Shown here in pieces: positions 1 to 11,612 of a stretch of DNA of 64,000 nt (positions are counted from its first letter, which is position 1; each line of letters opens with the position of its first letter). The DNA is from Otis tarda (taxonomy: Eukaryota; Chordata; Aves; Otidiformes; Otididae), in assembly GCA_026413225.1 (NCBI GenBank), contig CM048591.1, positions 69,094,052 to 69,158,051 on the forward strand, written 5' to 3'. The position numbers and the translations under genes are program-made. The notes below the pieces were generated by a model. It saw only the letters and a list, made by a program, of their open reading frames with translations, did no database searches and was not told the DNA's origin.

Positions 1-3000
1 AAATGTACTTATTTGGAGTTCTTCAAAATATTTTGACATGTTAATTTTTTACTGGCATCCTTCATAGCAGATAAAGTAATGCCTGAACCACCTTACTTTA
101 ATGCCTTTTATCTGTTGTCTGTGCTGCAGTTGTCGGTGTAAAGGTACAAACTGGTATAAATGTTGTTATCATTCCTTCTGGATTATTCATTGGAAATACA
201 GACATGTGACCTTGCGCAATCCAGATGGAATTTGTTCTGGTGGTGTTGAGATATGGTTTTAATAATTGTGGTACCACCGTCTAAGCAGTAGCTTTCAGAC
301 AGCTATAAAGTACAGAGATAGGAAGTGTCATGGAGATGCTTGAGCTCAGTACTCTGCTTCCAGCGTGGTGCAGCTCTAAAGGCAAAGTATGAAAGGAGAT
401 GAAAATTGCATTAGAATGAGCGCTTCCTACAGATAATATGAAAAATTTTTACTATTTTTACTATTTTTTTCACATAAGACTAGAGGATGGAGCTAGATGA
501 AGGCGGCAAGCTTGAAAGAGAAATAACAGTAAAACACAGTAATTTTTTGGGACTCGTGTAACACAGTAAAGCATGAGAACAAACTGAAATTTGAGGATGT
601 AAGTAATCTTGCAAATAATTGATATTTACTGAGGGAGGCTTACATGTGTTCTTAGTGAGTTCTTATATGAAAGCTGAAGTTACCACTATGAAAAGAATTC
701 CTGTTTTCATTAAAAAGGTCGGTGCAGATTTTAGTACAGTATTTTCCAGGTGTTCTGTGTCTGAATGAGAACTGGTCTAGTGTCATGTGATTCTGTTGAA
801 AAGTTTTTATGAGTGTTGAGAAACGTCGTACAGGTTTTATTTTTTAGCTGTTCCAGAAAATAGATGTTTGTAATTCGGGAAAAAAGAAGTTTAAAAGTGG
901 TCCCATTTTCCACTTCAATAAAGCTTGTGAACCAGTTAGTGATGGGTGGATTTCATACACAGAGGGAAAAAAAAATTAAATTTCTTCAGGGAAAGGCAAA
1001 TAAGTATATTGAAGCTGAGCACAAGTAAAAGATAAAGTGTTTTCCTTTCAGGTCCCAAATGACAATGTGTATGATCTGTTACAGAGCTTTATGCTGGGCT
1101 AGCTGCAGGACATGAGCAAAAACACATGGGAATTTAATATCCTTGCGTCTTCTAAAGCTGCAGTTGAGGTGACTGTTTGTGACGTATAGCTTTCAAGAAT
1201 TACAGCAGGATGATTTGGACCTTTTTTAATGTGTAAGATTCTTGGCATTAATTCCAGTTGAGGTGGAGCAGAAAGCCATTAGAGACAGCAGAGATTCCAA
1301 GTGGCTAATTGTTTTAAAAGGAAGAGCAGTTCATGCTTGTTGTGTATCTGTCCCAGGGCAAGGGGAAACTTTGTGATCCCTCCCTTCCCATGCTTAATTT
1401 AATTTAAAAAGAAAATTGCTCTTATTTGTGTCTATTTATCTACCTTTACAGGGTTGTTCAGAATGTTAGCGTTTGTACAGTGTTTTGAAAACACAAAATA
1501 CTGTGTATCTACTATGTATTACTTACTCCTTTAAAACATCATCTGTATCGGAAAAAAAAGAGGGCTGTTTTTTATTTAAGTTAGAAGATCTTCTGTAGGA
1601 AAAGTATTTGCTGATGGAAAGAACCAGCCATTGTTTGGATTTTTTTTTTAAGCTAAATTACTTGCAGAATCTTGTTTTGGGAAATGAGTCCGACACGTTC
1701 TGCTCTGTAAGTATCTGGATTTCATTTTTCCTTCTTTGCACAATTGATTTGAAGCTTCAGAGTCTAGCCATTTTTTTCTCATAAATTGTTGGTCAGTAAT
1801 ATTCTGTCTTTGTCCTCACCTTGATGTAGTCTAAATGGACTGCTGTACTATCTTTTTTGGCTCATGGAATATTTTATTTTAGGGTTTTATCAGCCTCTCT
1901 AAAATGTTCCCGCCCCCATTTCCCCATGCCTCCAGTTCTGAATCTATGAGATATTTAGATTTTTTGAGGAATACCATGCACTTTCTCTGTTGCTGTTGTA
2001 CTGATATGTTTTCATTTGTTAACAGTGTAATATTAAATATGTTTCTTCCCATGTTTTTCTTCATGTTTTCCTATTCCTCTGAGCCCTGCTTTCTTTGGCA
2101 GTGTTCCAGAAGAAAGGAAATTGTTTGCCCAAAGGATTATTTGAAACATATATAGAATTTAAAACCTGATCATCTCGAGGTCTGTTTCTTTATATCAAAG
2201 TAATGGTCTTTGTTAGACTGAGTGCACTCGAGAACATGTCTGAGAAGCGTATCTGAAGACTTACAGCCACTGTGAAAGTAGGTAGGATTAATTTTTTAAA
2301 AAAGGAGTTCTTTGCTTTCTACCAGTCCTCATCTTGATTAGTTTTTGGTCCTTTTTGAAGGCTGATCATTTGATCTATTAAATGAATATGCTGCTTTACT
2401 GTAGTAGTAATAATAACCTAAAAGCACTTACTTGGGCAGCTGTCTGAAGGGCTCTGGTATTTTGAAAACCTTATCTGCTGTGAATCGTGGAGCAGACTTG
2501 GCCATTACTGAAAATCCAGATTGCTCAGTCTTCCAAAGTAATGTTCTGTCTGGCATCTTCTGAGCAGGGCATAGCTATCAACAAAGCAAGAGAGATGGCA
2601 GTAATTAGACTGAGTCTTTATCTCTGCTCTGATACGTAGCTAAGAATAAAGGATGTGGGGAAATAAGTGTACTCATATTAATGCATACATTTATGCAGCA
2701 TGTCTTTAAAGCAGGCCGCAGTACAGGAGAGTTTTCACTCTCCTAGTAGATTTTAGCAGCTTTTAGATTTTCTTTTTAAAGAATTAGCTCTTTCATAAAC
2801 TCAATGTTTCCATGTCTCTTTCTGATTTGTCTTATATTGTTTGATAATAGTATGCTTCTGTAGCTTTGGCTGAAGTTCTTAAGATAGGAGTCTTTAGGGC
2901 ACATGATTTAACATCTCTCCTTGGCACTTGGTTCTCTTGAAAAGTTTGTATATATTAATGCCTGTTTAATCGCAAATCAAATAAGAATTTATTTTGCATT

Positions 3001-3515
3001 GAATTTTGTCCGAGTTTTATCTGTGCTTCGTGGTTACATCATGCTTTCATGACTACAGCAAGTTCACTGTCTTGATAACGCAAAGATTTAAGAGAGCTAC
3101 TCTCCCTTGATGACTCATCTCTCAAAGAATAACGAAAGGTCTTGACACAGGAATAAATTATTCTTTAACAGACAGTGATTGGTCTTGATGGAGATGAAAA
3201 CTGTGGATGAAATAAAACAAGAATGTCAAGCTCATTTCATAGAAACTATCCTGATATAATCAGCATGGCTTTCAGGGGTCAGGGGTCTGTGCAAGTCGTG
3301 AGGAATCATAATTTGCACAAACCGTATCTTTTTGGTCTTATTGACTGGATCTTTTAAGAGATAGAATTATGCAATGCAATTAATCATCAAGGGAGTTTGA
3401 GTTTATGGTATATATTCAAGGTAAACTTCTTTTAAATTGCTGGAGCTTTGTCTTGTGTGCTTTGGGTGAGTGCAGTAATAAATGCTTAATTTAAAGGGAT
3501 GCTGTCAAGCTGAAA
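1..3515. other. Non-coding DNA, no recognised feature
   Basis: AT-rich unique-looking sequence with only short chance open frames (60-83 codons) and scattered short A or T runs. I see no transposon, RNA gene or convincing exon here. It could be intron or intergenic DNA. Confidence 0.6.
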
Positions 3516-3752
3516 CATACTCCTTTTTTGTTTTATTTTTTTAGCTGAGAGGAGTCTCAGAGCCTCAGTGCCAATTCCCTTGTCAGCATTGTCATCCCAT
3601 GGCCGCTCTGCTTTTTGCTTTTTTCTCAGCAGACTGTAAGAAAATTGATTAGTATACAATAAGCTTTATAAAATATGGAAAATGTAAAAAACATAAAGTT
3701 AACTATTTTCCTCAAGTAATAATTAATCTTGATAGATCTATGCTCTCGTTTT

Positions 3753-3962
3753 TTAAGTTAAGGATTTCTGAACCATCTCAGCATTCAGATTCTCAATTCT
3801 TTGTTGTAACATACTACATTCACTGGTTAGCTGAAGCTTCAGTTTGAAATATACTATGTTAAGGAGCTGATGGACAACCTCCTGCACATCATGTTGCAGC
3901 AGTCGGAGAGATTGCCGTTTGCCAGCTGTCTGCACCACCTCTGTTGGAGGCTGCTGTCCCAA
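3753..3962 (-). other. Coding-like minus-strand segment, possible exon
   Basis: About 70 codons are open on the minus strand. The encoded stretch looks protein-like, with regularly spaced leucine, valine and isoleucine between charged and polar residues (LLQHDVQEVVHQLL, then LQQRIENLNAEM), suggesting an amphipathic or coiled-coil helix. About 110 bp further along the minus strand lies a good splice acceptor (branch-like tactaat, then ttttcttacag, near 3641). It is followed by a short lysine-rich open stretch ending in a stop, and then an aataaa near 3535. No strong splice donor closes the first segment, and its acceptor side is weak. It could be a real or dead exon, or chance. I do not recognise the protein. 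Confidence 0.2.
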
Positions 3963-4602
3963 ACAGATGCCTCTGCTTTAACTCTGCTCAGTGTAAAACC
4001 CAGCTCCTTTTATTTTAAATCTCCCTTTATTTTAAGTGTTGCCCTCCCTTTAGCAACTAGTGAAGAAATCAGATAGGACATAGAGAAGTGTTTAGGCTGA
4101 CCACTTCTAGGAATTCTTATTCAGCCATTGATGTCTGAGAGGTTAATTTCCCATGATGCTCTGTAGATAATACCATTATTTCTGTTCTGGCATAAAGGCA
4201 GCTGGGCTGATCTGGGTTTTAAAAGTTTATTTTATAAAGTCCCAGCTGATTCTCAGACTCTTGTTCTTCCAGGAATGATCCTCAGGTTCTATTTTGTTCA
4301 TGCTCTCCCTTCTTGTAGCCTGATAGATAGTTTATAACCCATACTTCTGCTTTCCTTTGCTTTCTTTCCTTCTTTCCAGAACAGTATGCATCCTCCAACA
4401 TCTGTGTTCAACTAATTGTTTTCTTATAGTGCCTGTTAGTGGTATATGCCACAGATGCATGAATGCAGAGACTCACTAGATTTTCCCACTGATGTTCTCC
4501 AAGTCTTAGCTGTGCTCTGCAGACACAGCTCAGCTGCTCTGAGCTCTTGCCGCACTTCACAATGCTCTTCTGCGTTCACGAAGTGTGGCCATTGATGAGT
4601 AA

Positions 4603-4800
4603 GTCAGTGGCTGCCTGAGGTCAGAGGCTGACTCTTGTGTTCTTTGTTTTAAAGAGCAATATCCTGCCACTGACTGCATTGAAATTGGGAGCAGACTTTC
4701 CCTGAAGGATGGAACAAACTTAAAGCAGCATTTTCTGAATATCACTACAGCAGCTGATAATGATCCCGTGACAAATTCATTGAACAAAAGTAATCTTTAG
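4603..4800 (+). other. Coding-like plus-strand open stretch without ATG
   Basis: Sixty-five codons are open on the plus strand, ending at a TAG. The composition is protein-like: mixed charged, polar and hydrophobic residues, including RLSLKDGTNLKQHFLNITTA. A moderate acceptor-like site (tctttgttttaaag) lies within it. Immediately upstream is a consensus donor (gtaagt at 4599). The same frame is open for about 19 codons before that donor. This could be an exon remnant or chance. I recognise no family. Confidence 0.15.
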
Positions 4801-5420
4801 AAATATATCTGGTATGTTACTCAGTACCTGAAAACATTTTCAATGTATCTTTTTTTTTAAAATTCCAGAAACAGTCTTTGGATTTTCTAAAGAAATTGAT
4901 TTTCAATATTTGTATGGGTTTCTGAGTCTGTAAGTATATTTGTAAATACTTTCAGGTAAGACATTAAACAGTACTTTCTTTTATTGTTTAATTCTTGTAT
5001 TGATGATGGGATCTTGCAATATTTCTAATAACAGTATATTATCTTGGTATTCCTTGTTATGAACTTGGGTCTTGAGAAGTTTCCATTTCTCCCATCTTCT
5101 AAGTAGCTATTTGATCAGCTGTTTTAACAATGAGTTTCCAGTAATCAGTGGCATAATGCTGACTTATTCTGTCAGATACATCAATTTAATCCTTTCTCTG
5201 AATTCAGAGGAATCATACAATCCATTTCTCTTTGTTGGTCACAATTTGCTTGTTACTGTGAGGCTCCACAAGCTGTTCCACAGACTTTTATAACCACGTA
5301 GAAATAAAATGTTTTGTTCTCTGAGATTTCTGAAGTCTTGGTAAGACAAAATGTTATAAATTTACTTCAATGAATTTGAAGTTGTAATAGATAAACATAA
5401 AGTGAAATTGTCATATTTAT

Positions 5421-5469
5421 GCATCCCGTTTATTTCACTTGTCTTTTTGCATTCTGTTTATTTCACTTG
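5421..5469. repeat. Short tandem duplication, period 28 bp
   Basis: A 21-bp word ending in gtttatttcacttg occurs at 5421-5441 and again at 5449-5469 with two differences. It looks like replication slippage. Confidence 0.8.
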
Positions 5470-6238
5470 ACTTCAAGGACATCGTGTTGTGCGAAGTATT
5501 GCTGGCATTTGCTGATGTTAAAGTTTAGCAAAAAATTTGATGTTTTGGTCAATCCATCATCTGCTGCCTACTGTACTGAAATGAGTATGTGCTAATACCA
5601 CTTTAGTGTAAAATGTATCCATGGGCTTTGTGCACAAATAAATGTGAGATCATATAAGACACCATGGTTTGTAAGGAAATCACTGAGGTTCTGGCAGTCT
5701 TCTGCTAACTCTGTTTTAAGAACGGCAACCTGTGGCAGAAGGGACAGCTGGAGAGTGGTAGCTTTGTGAATCACTTCCATGACATCTCATCCAAGTGCTG
5801 TGAAACCAAGTTTGTCACTAATGTCTCTCTTTGGTTGTGTTGCTCAGGACTCTGCAAATGCCGTACTGAGGGACTGCGTGCTCTGTTTGTGCGCGCGCTT
5901 GTAGGGGTGCCGTGGTTATGGACACAAGTGAAGTGCTCTCAGGTGTTTTTTAGCTGTTACTTGTTATGAAAGGCTTAATCCTGGTAGGCATGCATCCTTC
6001 TGTTCAGTTTTGTCTGTCAGTGTGTTTGCTGACTTTCGGAATGGGTGTGTCACTCATATTGTCTATCCAGCATAATTATTCTTTGTCTTCTTGCCGATTT
6101 AACTGCAACTATGTTAACATTCTTGTCAATTCAGTTGTGATAGCTAGAAACATGATTTCTAACGATTCTATGATTCTCTATGATTTACTATTTCATGGCA
6201 CCCATTATACCACACCCCTTGCACCATAAGGATCCAAT

Positions 6239-6276
6239 ATATGGATATATATATATATATATGCATATATATATGC
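6239..6276. repeat. AT dinucleotide repeat
   Basis: An interrupted (TA)n tract broken by gc steps. It is self-complementary and could extrude as a cruciform or vary in length. Confidence 0.85.
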
Positions 6277-6399
6277 AATATGAGGTAGAGAGCCTGTGTG
6301 GGTGAGTCTGCACATCAGAACAGATGGTACATGAGTCATGGGGTTTGTAGCCTTACTTTGGAGATCTTTCTCTGTAGAGTTAAGTCTTGACACACAGTG

Positions 6400-9300
6400 T
6401 CATGATTTCAACTGTACTTACTACTTTAATGCAAGCAATCTCTGTTCCAGATGGAAGTCCTCAAACTCATCTCTGAGTGTCTCAGCCAGGTGGATCTTTC
6501 GCCTGGGTGTTAACTTATGGATCTTTTCTTGTGCCATTTTAACCTTGCTACCAGAAATGTCTCAGATCTATTTAAAAAAATTAAATAGAAATCCATTATC
6601 TAGCTCATATTATTAAATAAAATATAGATAATGGAGCTTGCAAAATTATTGTAGACGAATAATTTCTAAAACATACAAAACCATCTGCTTTAAGTAAGCT
6701 GTTTCCTACAAAGCATACCTTTATTATACCAACAGCAATGGCTTCAGTTATTTTCATTCTACCCCAATAGAAAAAGTTAGGTCTGTAGCTTTTATTTACT
6801 TACTTTTGGCAGTCCAGACATTCCCTTTGCAAGTATGCAGCATTTCTGAAATAAGTTCTTCTAGACTCCAACGGACTTATTTCAGACTGCTCTGATGTGG
6901 TTATAACATCTGCAGTCAGAAGCGGGGTGCTTATTGCACTAAACTAATCCCTGTCTACAGCAGATTCCTGAGGCTTAGAAGTTAATGGCATGAATAACTT
7001 AATTCTTTTCAGACTAGTGTTAATATTTTTACTTTCTGAAAGTAGCAGGAGGGCTGAGGAGCTCATTCCATTGATACACTCAGAATGTCTTCTGAGGAAC
7101 AGTCAGCCTGCTCTATTAAAATTATTCTGCAGCGTGCTCTTTTGGAAAAAAAACACACAAAAACAAAATAAAACAAATGTTGCAGGGACTGTTGTTTTTT
7201 TTTTTACGTGTTGTGTCACAAACTCATTGTAGAGATCCTGAGATGTTCTGAAGGTTTCCACTCATCTTGGAAATATCCTCACAAGAGTTAAATACTATGC
7301 TCCTTGTACACGTTGAGTATCCTTTCCAATAAAAAAGGTCCTAAGATCACCTAGTTTGTGGGCCTTCTCTGGGTCATTTCTTTCTTAAATTAAAACTTTT
7401 CAGCATTTTGATTTATTATAGAGACCCATATGTACATGTAATTGTTCATTCTTGAATCATACCAATTTCCAGCTGTCATGTTTACTGAAATAGAAATTTC
7501 AGTTAAAAGATCACTAAAAAAGGATACACTTCAACAGTCTGAGCTCTGTGCGTTGTACATAGGCACTGTGTCTTAATTTTTCTCCATCTTAATGAGTTTG
7601 TAACTTAATAAGGAAACCAAAAGTGCAACAAAACCACATGGTAAAAATATTACTGTCAACTTATTTATCCATTTGGCATTTTAATTCTAAAACAAATATT
7701 AGGGATTATTGCCTGGCTTGGGAGGGAGTTCAAGCGGCACATTTATATCCCAAAAATTACTTGTTTAGGCTTAGAATGGGATGAATTTATCTAAGTAAAA
7801 ATAATACTGTGTATTTTATGCATCATAAAAGTCTACTTTTACAAGTATGAATATGTATTTTATTCTGGGATAAACCCTGAGGAATTACCTATTTTCAAAT
7901 AGTGAAACTGAGCTATAACATGTCAATTATGAAATTGTTCCTACTTGTCTAATTTTTGCTGCTCTGAAGTTCAACACTGCTGCCAGTGATATGCGATTGC
8001 CTAGTTCTAACCGCAGCATTGCCACTGATTCTGTAAATAGTTTTAGTCAAATTCCTTAATTTCTGCTTCTGAATTCCCTCTTTTTTAATGGACACAGTAT
8101 TTTTTACAGTTGGTATGTTTCTGGAGATATATACCTTTTATGTTTATGTTTAAATGCAAGCATCTAGATGTGATTAAAAAAAAAAAAAAACCCCAAATAA
8201 AAACCGGAAAACCAAAACTGAATTTTAAAAAGCAGGGGAGGAGCATATATGAAAGCAGTAGTGTAGGATTAATATTAAAGCTGCTTCCTCCATTTAAGTG
8301 CAGGGTGTTTTCTGGGTTTTTTTATTTGTTGTTATTTGTATTTTCCCTGCTAGTAAAATGACACTGAATATGCAAACTGGATGCAGGAGAAAACATCATG
8401 AACTCCCGTCTGTGATCACATGAAGCTTACAAGAAGGCTCATGAATTTGTGTCACTCTTTTTTTTCTCTTTTTCCTTTTTTTTTCCTTTTTTTCTTTTTT
8501 CTTTTCTTTTCTTTTTAAAAAAATCTGTTGCTTAGAGAAGGAGACATCAGATATGGTTTAATCAGAAACAACAGGAAGAAAGGAAGGACAGGACAGGTGG
8601 ACAGGAAATGTCATCCTTTATATCTCAAATCTAGTTCAAGGCTGGGTACAGTTTGTAGTGCTGAACTTTTCCAGTTCTAGCTCCCATTCATGTAGTCAAG
8701 TATGCCTGACCTTCAACCAAAGCCTAGCAAAACAGGCTGATGTGACATTGAGCTGTACTTGCAGGTAACAAAGTTACTTGTGTGTTACCTGTGACTGTGA
8801 TTTGCAGTGCATCACGAGCATCAGTGAGGTATAGCAGTTTTAAGGAAAAAGAATTTGAAATTGGAGGGAGGAGAGGAAAAAGTGAGACCACAGTATACAT
8901 TAATACAATGTCGTGATCTGAATGGGCTTAATTGTTTGTAATGTACCTGAGTCTTCAGCTGATGGAGCAGCAGAACAGTAGGAGAGACAAGTAAGTACTT
9001 ATTTATCTTCTTAGAGATGAATTCGTTTAGTTCGTAGACAGGAGTCCAACACAATTGTGAATGTGAATATACTTAGTGTTTACAAAATATATGTAGCAAA
9101 AATGGGGAAAAGGCATTCCCATTAGAAATATGCTCACATAAGGACCTATGGAGACAAAACTGTATGCCTTATCTACAGACCATACAGTTGCATTGACTAT
9201 CCTGTACATAATCCTTTATTACTTGGTCTTGGACAAGAGGAATACTGTGTGCTAGGTTTTCTTACTTACAATATGTAGTTCTACTACCCTGCCTTTGTGG

Positions 9301-10627
9301 ATTTCAGTTATAAAACTACACATACACACTCACATACACTGCCCCGCTCGCCATTACAGCTCACCTCCCCATCCTCTGCTAAAGAACTCCCAAACCTCGT
9401 ATTAGTCACCTGGTTTGCTACTGTGACTTTCAGGTATTTAGGCCATGAAATTAATTGCGCATCCCTCAGAGGTACCTATACCTCATCTGTAAAGTGCGCT
9501 TCATATGCCAAGTAATACTAGTAGAGGCCTTCCAGGTAGGAATCTTGGGTTGCTGTAGTAATCTCTATTGTAATTTGAAATAAATGTGGTATTCCTTTAC
9601 AGCTGAGTTTTTGGAGAGAGCCTGTGGAAACTAAATACCTAAATCCCTGGGAATTCAGTTTGTAATCTGAAACTGTTATACTCCTTGGAAAACTCCAATT
9701 TGTATTTCTGGAGGCAGATTCCAAGATTATGTCTCTAAATCTGTGCAAGACCATACTCCTGTTTCAGGTGAGCTTTCTTCACTCGTATCTTTTCAGTTCA
9801 GAAAAATGTCCTAAGATTTCTTGTGATATTTAAAGGAGGTACCAGTGCAGTCCAATATTAGCCTCCACATGTAAACAAACAGGAAAGGTGTTGGTGAGTA
9901 TCTGCTCTACTTTTTCTCCATGTAGCAATTTATAGCTACTAATTTATAAATAGCTGGTGTGCTAATTTGGTGCCCTAAAATACTTGAAATTAGATGGCTA
10001 AATACACTTTTAATGTATGTGTCTAATAAAGTCACAAAAAAACCCAGTAAATCAAGTCAGCTTCCCTCTTTAATTTATTTCTTCAAAAAGCAGCCCATCC
10101 CAGCAGTTACCAGGAGAGATGTTTATAATGGTCATTGTTCCTTCAGACATTCCTGAGTCCTCCCAAATCTGTTTGTCCATATGAAGAATATTTAACTTTT
10201 GAGCTGTTAGATGGTTCAAAATGATACGTTTTCATATCTGAGGTGGTCCAAGTTTTTCTCTTCTTCCAGAAGGGCTAGTGGTAGATGTAATCAAGTGTTT
10301 GAATTTCTTTGACATTTTTAAAGATTTCTGTAGATTCCCTCAAGATCGTGTTTCAGATGACGATCAAAAAGGTAAAGGAATACAGTACACATTTGCTTGG
10401 TGTTGCAGAGCCCTTTAACTGTGTTGTTTTTTTTTTTAAGTCTGTGTTAAGCAGTTTGACCTCAGAGCTTTGCTGACCATGGTGTGCTCATTTAAATAGA
10501 GCAGTCTTGTTTTTACGTAGTCTTCTGGGTGTGCAGCACATTAGCTAGTTACTGGTTACATGTTGTGTGCCAGCCCGTCTTCAGTGTGCCTGGGCTGTCT
10601 GAAATTGGGAATGTTCCAGTGGTGGCG
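6400..10627. other. Non-coding DNA, simple repeats only
   Basis: No gene or transposon recognised. It contains short homopolymer runs and, at 8455-8523, a pyrimidine-only tract listed separately. Confidence 0.55.
8455..8523. repeat. Pyrimidine-rich low-complexity tract
   Basis: Roughly 60 bases of T with interspersed C, running into an A stretch. It may be a decayed poly-T microsatellite. Confidence 0.8.
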
Positions 10628-10643
10628 GCAGCAGCAGCAGCAG
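10628..10643. repeat. GCA/CAG trinucleotide repeat, five units
   Basis: Five uninterrupted gca units preceded by ggtggcg. The repeat is short and lies in no open frame that I would call coding. Confidence 0.85.
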
Positions 10644-10964
10644 TTTCAGTTCTGGTTAGTGCCAAGTCTCTTTTTTTTTAATGATCCTTCCAGATTACTT
10701 AGGTGAACAACAACTTCAACAATATTTCCATGTAAGACACATAGTGCTAGCTAAAGAGAGAGTTGTAATACTCTGGGGCTGCTAAAGCCAGTAATTTTTT
10801 TGAAAAGAGCTTAAGAAAACAGTCCTGTCTGAAAAAAAAACTTGGTGAGATGTAATGTTCGTGTGAAAAAAAAAAGTGCATGTTCTACTATCTAGAGTGC
10901 TGTAAGTAATTAACACCTTTGTGATGAAAGGAAGTAGAGTTACTCCCACGTTATATGTGAGAAA

Positions 10965-11110
10965 ACAGTAAGGGCTTGTCCGCACAGGGCTGTTTTGCAG
11001 TTGTGCTGTTAGCCAGTGCACTGCTGTATTTAAACAGCTGTAATTATACTGGTAGAATTCCCTGAGTGAGACTCTCCTCTGAGTAAAAACATGCCCTTTT
11101 CTGGTTTGAG
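10965..11110. repeat. Possible ancient amniote DNA-transposon relic
   Basis: The words gggcttgtccgcaca and aattatactggtagaattcc resemble ends and body of old repeats common in reptile genomes, which often begin gggcttgtctacac. The copy is too diverged for me to name a family, and I see no terminal inverted repeat pair. The minus-strand open frame of 154 codons over this region looks incidental. Confidence 0.3.
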
Positions 11111-11544
11111 GTATATGGCTTTGGAAGCAATTTGAACTGGGCCAAAAAAAGAAAAACAACCCCAACTTTTTGACTAAATACAAAATAAGACCAAATACAC
11201 AGTAAGTTATATGCAAAAACGATGATGTTTTAAACATTTCCTTCATCCTGCTTAGCGTTCCTGGCTAGACAGTTCTTAAACAGGTTAATAACGTGCTTCT
11301 GTCACTGTTTTTCCTGCTTGTTAATACTGAATTACTGTTTCCTTGTGTCTGCTGTCTTCTCCCTGTATCGTTTCTGCATACGTTATAGGTCTTTTGCTTG
11401 GCCTTTGCTTGGCTTTGGCAGTAGTGCAAAAGCAGATCTAAGGGCAGTATTCTGAGCCATATCGCCTTTATTACAGGATGTATAATACGTCTTTGTCTTA
11501 ATGTTAGATGTTAAATGCAATCCTATTAATATTTAGCTGAAATG

Positions 11545-11612
11545 AAAAATATCTATGTGGATATTTTTATATCCATGTGGATATCTCACAGCTCAAGTCC
11601 AAGCTGTGAGAT
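11545..11612. repeat. Two adjacent inverted repeats (hairpin-forming)
   Basis: The first is a ggatat/atatcc arm pair around 11558-11574. The second is a perfect 11-bp stem, atctcacagct at 11583-11593 and agctgtgagat at 11602-11612, around an 8-base loop. Function unknown. It could be structural DNA or a decayed repeat end. Confidence 0.7.

Noticed and set aside
6152-6185. gattctatgattctctatga, resembling a CR1 tail
   Set aside because: Only the simple tail is similar. No CR1 body precedes it, so it may be an unrelated AT-rich simple sequence.
10782-11246. Minus-strand open frame of 154 codons
   Set aside because: Phenylalanine-rich runs come from poly-T and poly-A stretches, there is no domain, and it overlaps a possible ancient repeat. 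The length is within chance for this much AT-rich DNA.
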